64,000 nt of DNA from Clostridium peptidivorans (GCF_900205925.1 NZ_OAOD01000002.1:186001-250000); one strand, 5' to 3'. Positions 41,980 through 51,835 are shown, counted from the stretch's first letter. Notes: generated from the letters alone by a model not told the origin. Program-made: numbers and translations.

Positions 41980-44358
41980 TTAATACACATCTGACATTTC
42001 AATATTTAGTATATCATCAAAATTATCAGATAAGTTTACATATTGAGCACAGCTACTCTTTCCATTTGAATATCTTTTAAACTTTACTGCAAATTCAGAT
42101 CCTTTTCTTTCCTCACTGATTACTTTAATAGATGCATTCATTGCTTCCACAAACTTTTTAACTACTGCAAGTCCAAGCCCTGTTCCCTCTGCTCTTCTAG
42201 ACAATGAGCTATTTACTTGAGAATACCTATCAAATATTATGCTTATTTTATCCGCTGGGATTCCAACACCTTCATCCTTAACTTTTAAAACAAAAAATTC
42301 TTCTTCCACTTCAAGATTTACATATATATGTTTATTTTCAGCAGTATATTTTATAGCATTAGATAAAAGATTTAAAAGAATTCTCTCAAATTTTTCTTTA
42401 TCTATCAGTACACTACATTCTTCTTCATTTGTATCAAATATTATATTTATTCCTTTTCTTTGAGCATAGTATAAACATGAATTTACTACATTTTCACTAT
42501 GCATAACTACATCAAAATTCACATTGTTCAAAGTTAAAAGTCCTGCATCGGCCTTTGAAATATCCATCATATTATTAGTGAGCTTCAAAAGTCTGCTAGA
42601 ATTTTCTCTTATCCTAGTTAATGTTTTATCTATATTAGGAGTAACTTCTCCATTGTATACATCATAAGCAAGTTGTAATGAGCCATATATCATAGTTAAA
42701 GGAGTTCTAAGTTCATGAGAAATTATATTGAAAAATTCATCCTTTAATTTATTTACCTTTTCTAACTGAATATTATGATTTATTTCTTCTGTTACATCCA
42801 GCACGTGTATATATATGGTTGTATTTCCATTCTTACCTTTATAAGGAGAAACTTTTGCCTTATAGTATTTCTCTCTTCCCTGATAATCTTTAACACATAA
42901 CGGCGGAAATATCTGCGCCTCTCCACTCTCTGCTATTTTACTTAAACTTCCTATAACCGTACTTTCTTTAAATACATTATATATGCTTTTATTAATCATC
43001 ATAGATGCATTAATTTCTCTTTTTGCAATTAAGCTTACAAGTTCCTCATATTTTTTATTTAAGAGCTTGTACTTACATTCAGGATAATCCAGTACTGCAA
43101 TAGGCACATCTAATGTACTTACTACATTTTCTACAAATAGTGCCTGCTCTTCTGCTATTATTTGATTAATCCTTTTTTCTGTTACATCAGTTAAAGTTAC
43201 AACGGTATGTAAAAGTTCCCTATTGGTTTTGAGTATTGGGCTTGTATTTAATTCTATATATTTTATATTTTGGGTAGACTTTTCAGTAAGTTTTAACATC
43301 AAATCCTTTATAGGAAGTCTATTTTTATAAAACTCATTATAAAACCACTCTATAGTTCTACCCTTGTTTTCTTCTATAGATATATCATATTTTCTTATTA
43401 TATTTTTAAAATCCATAAGTTCTATATGCCTAAGCCCTGTTATTTCATATACAGAACTGCTACATAAAGTAATTCTATCTTCTCTATCTATAACCACTAT
43501 ACCTTCCGATATATTGTTTATCACATCTCTTAAATGACGAAGATGATCTTTTTCTCTATTTCTCAATGTCTCTATAATATCACACTTGGTTTTGAGTTCA
43601 GTTGAAACCTCTAAATACTTATTTTTTTCTTCTTCCTGTCTTAGTTCCTGTAAATATCTTTCAGTTATAATTTCACATATTACAATTGAACCTACAACCT
43701 CATCTTTGTCAAATATAGGATATGAAGATATGGATGAGTATTCAGTTTTTCCTTGGTTAAAGTATTTTATTACCTTATTTTCAACTTTTCTTCCTTCTGC
43801 AAGAGTTATATATGGTGGAAATTCTACTATTTTTAAGTCATTATCCTGTTCATTTTTAATATTATAATATTTTATAAACTCAAATGCATTTTTAATATAA
43901 GTTGAAGTTTCATTTCCAAAAAATTGATAAGCAGCCTTATTTAAATAATTTATTTCTCCAGATTTATCTGTTATATATACTACATAAGGAATAGATTCTA
44001 AAATAGTTGTTGTTAACTCACACTTATTTAAAACTTTTTGTTTCGTATTAAATACAGGCTTTTTTATTTGATATAAAAATAATTGTACCATATCTTTATA
44101 AGTACTTACTGTTATATTAAAAAAGCTTCCTGGAAACACTTCAAATTCTGGTATGTATCTCTCTTCTCCATCATCTGCACATGCATTTATTATTTTTAAT
44201 ATTGCTAGTGGCATATCTATTATATTAAGTTCACCTTCTGAAATATCTTCACGTTGTTTTATTATGCTCTCTATAACACTATTTTTATATTTTACGTCTA
44301 GGGTTTCCCTATCTAGTATTACAACTCCAAAAGGGAGTCCATCAAACCTGCTTTCCAT
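41980..44358 (-). CDS. Orphan soluble PAS-domain sensor histidine kinase
   Basis: 792 aa, no membrane segment. PAS-like domains at about 1-100 (GLPFGVVILDRETL), 115-235 (SIPYVVYITDKSGEINYLNKA), 265-390 (NISEGIVVIDREDRIT) and 400-525 (LDVPIAVLDYPECKYKLLN), then HisKA with the phospho-His in FFNIISHELRTPL (about 555) and a full ATPase domain (LLNLLSNAIKYT, DEGVGIP, GTGLGLAVVKK). No response regulator is nearby. Multi-PAS orphan kinases of clostridia include ones that phosphorylate Spo0A; its place next to spore-coat-stage SASP genes is suggestive only. It ends in a short non-conserved tail. Confidence 0.9.
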   Translation of the reverse strand: MESRFDGLPFGVVILDRETLDVKYKNSVIESIIKQREDISEGELNIIDMPLAILKIINACADDGEERYIPEFEVFPGSFFNITVSTYKDMVQLFLYQIKKPVFNTKQKVLNKCELTTTILESIPYVVYITDKSGEINYLNKAAYQFFGNETSTYIKNAFEFIKYYNIKNEQDNDLKIVEFPPYITLAEGRKVENKVIKYFNQGKTEYSSISSYPIFDKDEVVGSIVICEIITERYLQELRQEEEKNKYLEVSTELKTKCDIIETLRNREKDHLRHLRDVINNISEGIVVIDREDRITLCSSSVYEITGLRHIELMDFKNIIRKYDISIEENKGRTIEWFYNEFYKNRLPIKDLMLKLTEKSTQNIKYIELNTSPILKTNRELLHTVVTLTDVTEKRINQIIAEEQALFVENVVSTLDVPIAVLDYPECKYKLLNKKYEELVSLIAKREINASMMINKSIYNVFKESTVIGSLSKIAESGEAQIFPPLCVKDYQGREKYYKAKVSPYKGKNGNTTIYIHVLDVTEEINHNIQLEKVNKLKDEFFNIISHELRTPLTMIYGSLQLAYDVYNGEVTPNIDKTLTRIRENSSRLLKLTNNMMDISKADAGLLTLNNVNFDVVMHSENVVNSCLYYAQRKGINIIFDTNEEECSVLIDKEKFERILLNLLSNAIKYTAENKHIYVNLEVEEEFFVLKVKDEGVGIPADKISIIFDRYSQVNSSLSRRAEGTGLGLAVVKKFVEAMNASIKVISEERKGSEFAVKFKRYSNGKSSCAQYVNLSDNFDDILNIEMSDVY

Positions 44359-44499
44359 ATACTATCCCCCAATTTAGTTAGATAAATTACTACTTTATTA
44401 TTCTATTAAAATTCTCAATTTCCTTCTAGCTTTTTGTATTTTTTAGTAAACCGGTTAAATTTTCTAAAATATCTTATCTAATTTACCTTTTAATCTGAT

Positions 44500-46272
44500 T
44501 TATTTACCATTGATTCTATAATCAACTATTCTTAATTGCGGAGTTATATATCCATTATAGTCATTTAAGTTTGGATAAAATATAAAATCCATCTTTAAAT
44601 TTTTAGGATTATTTATAATATCTAAATAATCATCACCAAAGTATTGTTTTAAATACTCTTTAAATTCATCTCCCTTTCCGAAACACAACGCATCAATTTT
44701 ATTATAACTTCCATCAATTTTCAAGGAGAACTTTAAAGTATTTTTATCTTTTCCTATAAAATTTATCTTATATATGCCTACATTTCTTTCTGCAAACACT
44801 GGAGAAGCATTTCCTTTTCCAAAGGGCTCTAAAACATTAAGTTCTTTTATTAACGAAACACATACTTCACTGAGCTTCATTTTTCTATCTATAGATATTT
44901 TAGGAATTAAATCCTCTTTTGTAAGAGCACAGTTTTCATTTAATCTTCTTCTTAAAAGTTCTATATTTTCTTCTTTTAATGACAACCCTGCCGCCATCGG
45001 GTGTCCTCCGAATTTATCTAAAAGGTCCTTACATTTTAAAAGTTCCTCAAACATATTATAGTTTTCTATAGATCTTCCTGATCCCTTTGGCATTTCCTTA
45101 CCTTTAGTAAGTATTATAGTAGGTAAATTATACTTTTCTCTTATTCTTCCTGCTGCAATTCCTGCTATGCTCTCATGTACATTTTCCTTATATATCACTA
45201 GTACCTTATCATTTTTTAGTGATGAGTTTTCCACAATACTTTCTATTTCCTCAACACTTTTAATAGTCATTTCTTGCCTTTCCATATTAAGTTTATGAAG
45301 CTTTATTGCTAAATCCTTTGCTAATTCTTCATCTTCTGCTAAAAGGAGTTCCACTGAAAGCTTTGCTGTTTCAAGCCTACCTGTAGCATTTATACATGGT
45401 CCTATTATAAAACCTATATGATAAGAATTAATATCCTCCTTATTTATTGTGGTTTCTTTTATTATTGCATTTAGTCCTATATTTTTTGTATTTCTTATAA
45501 GTTTTAATCCATTCTTAGCAATAATTCTGTTTTCATCTACTAAATCCACCACGTCACATATGGTTCCTATTGCTGCATACTCTAAAAATTCCAAAGTTTC
45601 ATTTTCTGGAATGTTAAATACTGAATAAAGCGCCTGTACAAACTTAAATGCTATTCCTGCTCCACATAACAATTCAAAAGGATACGTACAATCCAATCTC
45701 TTAGGATTTATCACCGCATCAGCACTTGGAAGTATGTATTTTCTTTCCTCATTTTCTTCCTTAAAAGTTAATTCATGATGATCTGTTACAACCACCTTCA
45801 TTCCAAGCTCCTTTGCATAAGCTATTTGATCTATGGCAGATATTCCATTATCACAACTTAAAATTACCTCTACGCCTTCTTCCTTTAGAAGCTTTATTCT
45901 CTCTAAATTCATTCCATATCCTTCAGCTTCTCTATCTGGTATGTGATATATAAAATTTCCTCCTAGTCTTTTTAGCGCTTTATATAGTATTACGGTACTT
46001 GTAACTCCGTCAGCATCATAATCTCCATATATTGCTATTTTTCTTCCCATATCTATTGCTTCTTTTATTATATCTACACCTTTATCCATATCTATCATAA
46101 AAAACGGATTATATAAATCTTTTAAAGATGCATCTACAAATTTCTTTATATCCATTGAAGTTTTTATTCCTCTATTTATTAGCACATTTACTATGGTTTC
46201 ATTTATTCCTATTTCTTGTGCTAAAGATTTTACATTAAAACCAGTGCACTTAAGCATCCATTTACTTTTCAA
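44500..46272 (-). CDS. recJ: Single-stranded-DNA exonuclease RecJ
   Basis: 590 aa. TTG start behind GGGGTGATTT. DHH domain with IAIYGDYDADGVTSTVILY, SCDNG and VVVTDHHELT; DHHA1 domain with FGGHPMAAGLSL; C-terminal RecJ OB-fold part (about 450-590). Acts 5' to 3' in recombination and repair. Stands alone, with no terminator recognised in the 141 bp before the kinase gene. Confidence 0.94.
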   Translation of the reverse strand: MKSKWMLKCTGFNVKSLAQEIGINETIVNVLINRGIKTSMDIKKFVDASLKDLYNPFFMIDMDKGVDIIKEAIDMGRKIAIYGDYDADGVTSTVILYKALKRLGGNFIYHIPDREAEGYGMNLERIKLLKEEGVEVILSCDNGISAIDQIAYAKELGMKVVVTDHHELTFKEENEERKYILPSADAVINPKRLDCTYPFELLCGAGIAFKFVQALYSVFNIPENETLEFLEYAAIGTICDVVDLVDENRIIAKNGLKLIRNTKNIGLNAIIKETTINKEDINSYHIGFIIGPCINATGRLETAKLSVELLLAEDEELAKDLAIKLHKLNMERQEMTIKSVEEIESIVENSSLKNDKVLVIYKENVHESIAGIAAGRIREKYNLPTIILTKGKEMPKGSGRSIENYNMFEELLKCKDLLDKFGGHPMAAGLSLKEENIELLRRRLNENCALTKEDLIPKISIDRKMKLSEVCVSLIKELNVLEPFGKGNASPVFAERNVGIYKINFIGKDKNTLKFSLKIDGSYNKIDALCFGKGDEFKEYLKQYFGDDYLDIINNPKNLKMDFIFYPNLNDYNGYITPQLRIVDYRINGK

Positions 46273-46319
46273 AAAATCACCCCATTAAGATTATATAATA
46301 AAATTTCCTTAAAACAAAA

Positions 46320-46404
46320 GAATAATCTCCAATCATTAATCCCTATTAGGTAATTCAATCACCACTAGAGACTATAAATTGGAGATTAGAGATTAATGAT
46401 TATT
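46320..46404 (-). other. Extended inverted repeat after the 181-aa membrane protein gene
   Basis: AATCTCCAATCATTAAT on the left is matched by TTGGAGATT and ATTAATGATT on the right, so two alternative stems can form across about 80 nt overlapping the gene end. No T run; it may terminate or process the transcript. Confidence 0.4.
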
Positions 46405-46938
46405 TGTTAAAGCTTCCATATACTTATCACTTTTATATATGTTCATACATTCTTTTAAAGTATCCATTCGCCCTGATATCAAATTTTTTTTAAAATATTT
46501 AAGTACTTCTATATCAATAAATTCTGTATCCTTTAGTAAATTATATATGCTATTATTATCGAGTTCACTTTCAATATCCTTGATATCTCTTTTTAAGCTT
46601 TTTAATCTATCTAAATTTATTCTTTTAAATAATTGTTTATATAAAATTCCTGAAACAAGTATAACAGCTCCCATATACATAAGCATAGTGGAAAAATTAT
46701 ATATATATATTTCTGACAATTCCTTATTAAATATAAATTTTACTATTTGTATATAAACATTGGAATTTCTATGCCCAAAGAAAGCTACTACAAACATAAC
46801 AGTAGATATTGCTATGGCTGCCTCCATGACATCTTTACCCTGAGACTTAAGATGCTTAATTTTACTTCCCTTTGACTTTTTCTCATGCAATAGCCTTATT
46901 AAGTTTTCTAGATGAATTATCATACTTTCCTTATCCAT
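46393..46938 (-). CDS. Hypothetical membrane protein, two TM segments
   Basis: 181 aa. A basic N-terminus (about 1-38), TM helix near 39-55 (AAIAISTVMFVVAFFG), second TM near 83-102 (TMLMYMGAVILVSGILY), then a cytoplasmic charged coiled-coil tail (LDRLKSLKRDIKDIESEL). No family recognised. It faces the recJ gene downstream on the same strand and a 216-bp gap upstream that holds nothing I recognise. Confidence 0.7.
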   Translation of the reverse strand: MDKESMIIHLENLIRLLHEKKSKGSKIKHLKSQGKDVMEAAIAISTVMFVVAFFGHRNSNVYIQIVKFIFNKELSEIYIYNFSTMLMYMGAVILVSGILYKQLFKRINLDRLKSLKRDIKDIESELDNNSIYNLLKDTEFIDIEVLKYFKKNLISGRMDTLKECMNIYKSDKYMEALTNNH

Positions 46939-47154
46939 TTATTTTTTACTCTTCCCTCCATATTAATTATTATTTCATATACCTAATATATTAAAAGCTT
47001 CCTTTTAATATACGAGAAAAGAGATTATTTATAACGCTAATAAATGTAGTGAATAAAGCCAAATTTTACTCATTTCTTGGTACAATAGCTTTTTTCAGTG
47101 ATAACTCTAACTTCTTTCATGACTTTTTCCTCTTTCGTTAATAATTAGTACATT

Positions 47155-47388
47155 TCATTTTTCATTATTATTACTACTAACATTATTATTACTACTAACA
47201 TCATTATAATAATCCAATACTTTTTTCAACTGTAAATTATTATTATTTTCTACCTCTATTCTTTTTTCTAAATATTCTAAGTGCTTTTTTTTTCTCATTA
47301 CTTCTTTTAGTATAATATCTAATATATCTTTCATGTCGTTTAAAAGCCTATCCATAGACTCATATACTTTTTTACTATCATGAGCCAT
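47155..47388 (-). CDS. Small coiled-coil protein, unrecognised
   Basis: 77 aa. Helical coiled coil (MDRLLNDMKDILDIILKEV...KRIEVENNNNLQ) with a C-terminal VSSNNN direct repeat (two copies at protein and DNA level), low complexity and perhaps variable in copy number. It overlaps the 286-aa gene by 11 bp and so is translated with it. Function unknown. Confidence 0.6.
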   Translation of the reverse strand: MAHDSKKVYESMDRLLNDMKDILDIILKEVMRKKKHLEYLEKRIEVENNNNLQLKKVLDYYNDVSSNNNVSSNNNEK

Positions 47389-48238
47389 TTATTTCTTCTC
47401 CCCTTTTATGCTTTTCTAACATTTCTATATCACATTTCCATGCTGCTACGGCTTTAACATATCTTTCATTATTTTTTCTCAGCTCTACAAGATAATTTAA
47501 AAGACCTAATATATGGTCAATACCAAGCTCTGGAATGGCCTTGTACAAGAGTATTTGCTTTCTTTCTTCTTTATTTAATTTAGATACATTATATCCCAAT
47601 TTATATAGTTCACTCTTTTTATTCAAGCTATCAAAATAAGTATTGTCCTTTGTTAAATTATCTTTGTCTTCATTTGCTTTATAAAACTTTCTTTCTATAT
47701 CTACATCAACCTTAGATTTAAATTCATTTTCCTTTGGAGTTCCTATTTTTATAATCTTTTCCCCTATTCTTTTTTCAATTTCTTTTTTAAATGTACTATT
47801 TATATAATGAAGTTTGCATTTTGTACAATATAAAACAGGACACTCTATAAATGCTGAAATGCTTTGTTCATATTTATTTTTAAACAATCCAAGCCATACT
47901 ATATCTAAATAAAGATCTTCCTCACATTTTTTACACTTTTTATGATTTTTTTCGATATAATCAATACTCCATAGCTTTGTGTAATTATTTATATTTTCAG
48001 TCTTTGCATCTATTATTGAATTTTTCTTTAAAGGATGTATTTTAACTTTAGATAAATTCTTTTTTAATGATTTTTGTTCTTTTAATATTTTTATAAGTTC
48101 TGTTTTTTTTCCCTCTATTTCATAATCCATGCGAATTAATTTATTTTTTAAAGCTTTTATATATTTTTCTAAATACTGCTTAAGCTCATAAATTCCATAA
48201 TCACCTTTATTCTTAACTTTATCTTCTCTGTCGTCCAT
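47378..48238 (-). CDS. Unrecognised protein with paired CxxC motifs
   Basis: 286 aa. The N-terminal third is a coiled coil (LEKYIKALKNKLIRMDYEIEG...). A zinc-ribbon-like centre has HKKCKKCEEDLY (about 101) and CPVLYCTKCKLHY (about 135). A charged C-terminus follows. No signal peptide. The CxxC pairs suggest a structural zinc site and nucleic-acid or protein binding, as in small zinc ribbons; this is an inference. RBS about 8 nt upstream of the ATG (GAGGGGAAGGAG). Forms a two-gene unit with the 77-aa gene. Confidence 0.65.
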   Translation of the reverse strand: MDDREDKVKNKGDYGIYELKQYLEKYIKALKNKLIRMDYEIEGKKTELIKILKEQKSLKKNLSKVKIHPLKKNSIIDAKTENINNYTKLWSIDYIEKNHKKCKKCEEDLYLDIVWLGLFKNKYEQSISAFIECPVLYCTKCKLHYINSTFKKEIEKRIGEKIIKIGTPKENEFKSKVDVDIERKFYKANEDKDNLTKDNTYFDSLNKKSELYKLGYNVSKLNKEERKQILLYKAIPELGIDHILGLLNYLVELRKNNERYVKAVAAWKCDIEMLEKHKRGEEINGS

Positions 48239-48371
48239 CTCCTTCCCCTCTTTTAACTTTCTATACTACTAAAGTATTTAAAAATTGTAAATTTAAGTAC
48301 AGTTTTTAAGAAAATCGCACGCATTTTTCTAAATTGTGGTATTATAATAAGAAATATATTTGTTATTATTA

Positions 48372-48438
48372 AGAAAACATCTCAATTAATTGAGATGTGC
48401 TGATTTATAACGAAATTATAAATTTCTATAAATCATGC
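48372..48438 (+). repeat. Dispersed copy of the 67-bp repeat before the aminopeptidase gene
   Basis: Same orientation and near identity with the cheW-end units. It ends exactly where the GAAAGGAG ribosome site of the next gene starts, so it forms the 5' leader of that mRNA. Confidence 0.85.
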
Positions 48439-48455
48439 ATGAAAGGAGTCTATAA

Positions 48456-49688
48456 ATGGAAAACAATGAAATACTTAAGAAATATGCTGCCTTAGCTGTA
48501 AAAGTTGGAGTAAACATTCAAAAAGGCCAAACATTAATCTTAAATTCTCCTATTGAATGTGCACATTTTGCAAGAATGATTAGTGAAACAGCTTTTGAAG
48601 AAGGAGCCAAAGACGTAGTTATCAATTGGAATGATGAGATTTCCTCTAAAATAAGATATATGAAAGCTCCTGAAGAGATTTTTGATGTTGTGCCTGAATG
48701 GCAAAAGGAATTTTATACCTCATATGCAAGAGAGGGTGCTGCCTTTTTAAGTATATCTGCATCTGATCCTGAAGTTATGAAAGATGTAAACCCTGAAAGA
48801 ATAGCAAGATTCCAAAAATCTAGACGCAGCGCATTAAAAGAATATAGCGATAGGCTTATGAGTAATAAAAATACTTGGTCTATAGTATCTGTTCCTACCG
48901 AAGCTTGGTCAAAAAAGGTTTTCCCAGGCGTTTCAACTGAAGAAGCCATAGAAAAAATGTGGAATTCCATATTTAAAATTGTAAAGGTTGATAAAGAAGA
49001 TCCTGTAGCTGCTTGGGAAGAACATAAAAACACCTTAGAAAAAAATATGAAAATATTAAATGATTATAATTTTAAATACTTATATTACAAAAATTCTATA
49101 GGAACAGACCTAAAAATAGAACTTCCAAAAGGTCATTTATGGCTTGGTGGAGCTGATAAAACTCAAGATGGTATAGAATTTATAGCAAATATGCCTACAG
49201 AAGAAGTATTTACTCTTCCATTAAAAACAGGAGTAAATGGTATTGTTGTAAGCTCAAAGCCATTAAATTGTAATGGGAATTTAGTTGAAAACTTTTCTCT
49301 TACTTTTAAGGATGGAAAAATAGTAGATTTTAAAGCTGAAAAAGGATATGATTCTTTAAAACATCTTATAGAAACAGATGAAGGTTCTCATTATTTAGGT
49401 GAAGTTGCGTTAGTTCCACATGATTCACCTATTTCAAATTCTAATATAGTATTTTTCAATACATTATATGATGAAAATGCCTCTTGCCACTTAGCTATAG
49501 GAAAGGCTTACCCTGTATGCATAAAAAATAGTGACCATATGAGTGAAGAAGAATTAGAAAAGGCTGGAGTTAATATTTCTTTAGTACATGATGATTTCAT
49601 GATAGGAACAGCTGATTTAGAAATTACAGGCGTAACTTATGATGACAGAGAAATACCTGTATTTAGAAATGGGAATTGGGCATTTTAA
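48456..49688 (+). CDS. M29-family aminopeptidase
   Basis: 410 aa metallo-aminopeptidase (AmpS/PepT type). Metal ligand segments: MPTEEVFTLP, DEGSHYLGEVALVPHDSPI, ASCHLAIGKAYP and VHDDFMIGTADLEI (Glu, Glu, His, Asp pattern). The N-terminal regulatory part starts NEILKKYAALAVKVGVNIQKGQTL. Removes N-terminal residues of peptides in the cytosol. It is preceded by a 67-bp repeat and followed 13 bp later by a lipoprotein gene. Confidence 0.94.
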   Translation: MENNEILKKYAALAVKVGVNIQKGQTLILNSPIECAHFARMISETAFEEGAKDVVINWNDEISSKIRYMKAPEEIFDVVPEWQKEFYTSYAREGAAFLSISASDPEVMKDVNPERIARFQKSRRSALKEYSDRLMSNKNTWSIVSVPTEAWSKKVFPGVSTEEAIEKMWNSIFKIVKVDKEDPVAAWEEHKNTLEKNMKILNDYNFKYLYYKNSIGTDLKIELPKGHLWLGGADKTQDGIEFIANMPTEEVFTLPLKTGVNGIVVSSKPLNCNGNLVENFSLTFKDGKIVDFKAEKGYDSLKHLIETDEGSHYLGEVALVPHDSPISNSNIVFFNTLYDENASCHLAIGKAYPVCIKNSDHMSEEELEKAGVNISLVHDDFMIGTADLEITGVTYDDREIPVFRNGNWAF

Positions 49689-49701
49689 AGGCGGTGTTTA
49701 A

Positions 49702-50334
49702 ATGAAAAAATTTTTAAGTATATGTATTATTTCAGCAGTGTGCATACTTATGCTTTCAGGCTGCAGTACAAAATCAGGAAGCACTGATACCATGGAGGAA
49801 AAACCTAAAGAATCAATGGCGGTTGCTAAAAATACTACTCCTGAAGAAGCAATTAAAAATTACTATATGTATCAACTAAATACGAACTCAGAAGAGTTCA
49901 AATCATCCATATATCCTTCTGATACTACAAATATTAAATTGTTAAATGCAAAATTTAAGGCTTACGATATAAAAAAAATATCTTTAAACATCATACATGA
50001 AATTGATAAAAAAGATAATCTTGCCGTAGCTCTTTGTTCTTTTAAAACTTCTATGAGTAATATTAAAGAAGAAAAGCTAGATTTTGAATTTTTAAATTTG
50101 ATAAATAGAGATGGATTTTGGTATATTATTACTGACTTAAATTCCTTAAGTTCCACAGAACAAAATACCTTGCAAGATATGACAACAAAGTTAAGTGATA
50201 AATCCCTTCAAAGAGAAGATGTTCAAAAGATAGCTGAAGCTCAATTAAAATTTGATGATAAATATAGTGATTTTCTTCAAAGCTCTGGAAAAAAGCTAGA
50301 AGATTATATGAAAAAAGAAGGAATAGTACACTAA
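49702..50334 (+). CDS. Hypothetical lipoprotein
   Basis: 210 aa. Signal peptide with lipobox CILMLSGCSTKS (Cys at about residue 22), then a Ser/Thr/Lys-rich linker and a folded domain with PEEAIKNYYMYQLNTNSEEF; the tail is helical and charged. It could be an NTF2-like or DUF4878-type domain, but I am not certain. RBS AAAGGCGGTGTTTAA precedes the ATG. Probably co-transcribed with the aminopeptidase. Confidence 0.82.
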   Translation: MKKFLSICIISAVCILMLSGCSTKSGSTDTMEEKPKESMAVAKNTTPEEAIKNYYMYQLNTNSEEFKSSIYPSDTTNIKLLNAKFKAYDIKKISLNIIHEIDKKDNLAVALCSFKTSMSNIKEEKLDFEFLNLINRDGFWYIITDLNSLSSTEQNTLQDMTTKLSDKSLQREDVQKIAEAQLKFDDKYSDFLQSSGKKLEDYMKKEGIVH

Positions 50335-50363
50335 AAGGAAATTGCAATGCAATTTCCTTTTAT
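50333..50363. terminator. Bidirectional terminator between lipoprotein gene and lgt
   Basis: AAAAGGAAATTGCA / TGCAATTTCCTTTTA stem covering the two converging stops, with T runs on both sides. Confidence 0.9.
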
Positions 50364-51118
50364 TAATCCTTTTTATTTTTTATAATTACTAAAATTACAA
50401 TTGAAGCAAGTATTCCTAAAAGACTTACAAGTTGAGCAATTCTTATAGGTCCAAACATTAAACTATCTGTTCTAAGTCCCTCAATAAAAAATCTTCCTAA
50501 AGAATACATGCCTATGTATGTAGCTAAAACTACTCCATCCTTACTTTTTCTTTTAAGTAAATATATTAAAATAAAGAATAACATTAAATCCCATAGTGAT
50601 TCATATAAAAATGTAGGATGATAATAACTTCCTTCTATAAACATTCCCTTTTGAATAAACTGAGGAAATTTGCTTATAAACTCATAAGTTACTTTTCCCC
50701 CGTGAGCTTCCCCATTAAAGAAGTTTCCCCATCTTCCTAAGGCTTGAGCAAGTATTAACCATGGTACTGCTGCATCTGCATATTTTATAAAGCTTAGATT
50801 TTTCTTTTTAGTATAAATCAATGCAGCTAAAAATCCACCTATTACTCCTCCATGTATTGCAAGCCCTCCTTCTCGTATGTTAATAACTTCAAAAAAAGTA
50901 TTATAATCTTGTAAATTAAACAATACATAATAGAGTCTCGCTCCAATAATAGCAAAAGGAAGTGCTATAAATATTATATCTTGCATCTTTTCGTAATCTA
51001 TACCTTTTAACTTACAGGTATACTGTGAAAATATAACTCCAATAAGTATACCTGTAGCAATGAATATCCCATACCACATTACATCCAATCCAAAAATATT
51101 AACCGCTATTGGATTCAT
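50363..51118 (-). CDS. lgt: Prolipoprotein diacylglyceryl transferase
   Basis: Adds diacylglycerol to the lipobox Cys of prolipoproteins, in the membrane. 251 aa with about seven TM segments. Conserved REGGLAIHGGVIGG, LPFAIIGARLYYV, and QALGRWGNFFNGEAHG (the Lgt signature) followed by HPTFLYESLWDL. RBS AAAGGGGGAGATAAAA precedes the ATG. Useful here since the lipoprotein gene and the ABC substrate-binding lipoprotein are its substrates. Confidence 0.95.
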   Translation of the reverse strand: MNPIAVNIFGLDVMWYGIFIATGILIGVIFSQYTCKLKGIDYEKMQDIIFIALPFAIIGARLYYVLFNLQDYNTFFEVINIREGGLAIHGGVIGGFLAALIYTKKKNLSFIKYADAAVPWLILAQALGRWGNFFNGEAHGGKVTYEFISKFPQFIQKGMFIEGSYYHPTFLYESLWDLMLFFILIYLLKRKSKDGVVLATYIGMYSLGRFFIEGLRTDSLMFGPIRIAQLVSLLGILASIVILVIIKNKKD

Positions 51119-51175
51119 TTTTATCTCCCCCTTTCGTTGTCTTTTTCTTATATAGATTATTTATTATACCATATA

Positions 51176-51814
51176 TTAATGTATAAATAATAAATTCTTT
51201 CTTTGAAGTTCCATAAACATCTTAAATTTTTCAACATCCATCTTATCGTAAGCTTTTATAAAATCTATGACCTTTTCTTTTGCTTTATCATAAGCAATAA
51301 ATGTATCTCTTGCTTCTTTTTCATTATAATATACCTTCCAATAGCCACATAATAAGCAATCTTTTTTTTCTCCACAAATAAACACCTGAACATCTTTTAA
51401 TGGAATTCCTAAAAATATTCCCATTTCATGAGGGCAACACACCTTAAATCTGTCCTTTAGATGATTTAAACACTTAGTTAAATCTAAGCAGTTATTATAT
51501 CCAAAGCTTCTTAAAAACTGCATATTTTCATTATTAAAAATAATCTTTTCAAGTTTTTGCTTTTCATAAAAAAGTACCGTACACTTCTTATCATCTTCTG
51601 CTAATTCAAAGGCTTCTATATCCATAAGTTTAATATATTTATTTCCATAATTTTTCCAAAGCTTATATAAGTCTCTGTCATCTTTGCTAAAAGTCAACAT
51701 TGTGGAAGGTTTATTTTCTAATATACTTGGAGCAATATGATAACTTATGGTAACGTATAGTAAATCCTCTTTATTAAAGGTTTTAATATATTCCACTTCA
51801 TCTCTTTTACACAT
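51176..51814 (-). CDS. DUF3793 family protein under Fur control
   Basis: 212 aa from ATG 51812-51814 with AAAGGAGTAGACATT before it; 12 more in-frame codons upstream (to 51850) lie in the operator and are not expected to be translated. Conserved motifs CPHEMGIFLGIPLKDVQVF and CLLCGYWKVYYNEKEA are typical of DUF3793. The function of the family is unknown, but its members often sit with ferrous iron transport or flavodoxin genes. Here a Fur box overlaps the start region, directly supporting iron control. Confidence 0.85.
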   Translation of the reverse strand: MCKRDEVEYIKTFNKEDLLYVTISYHIAPSILENKPSTMLTFSKDDRDLYKLWKNYGNKYIKLMDIEAFELAEDDKKCTVLFYEKQKLEKIIFNNENMQFLRSFGYNNCLDLTKCLNHLKDRFKVCCPHEMGIFLGIPLKDVQVFICGEKKDCLLCGYWKVYYNEKEARDTFIAYDKAKEKVIDFIKAYDKMDVEKFKMFMELQRKNLLFIH

Positions 51815-51835
51815 AATGTCTACTCCTTTATAATT

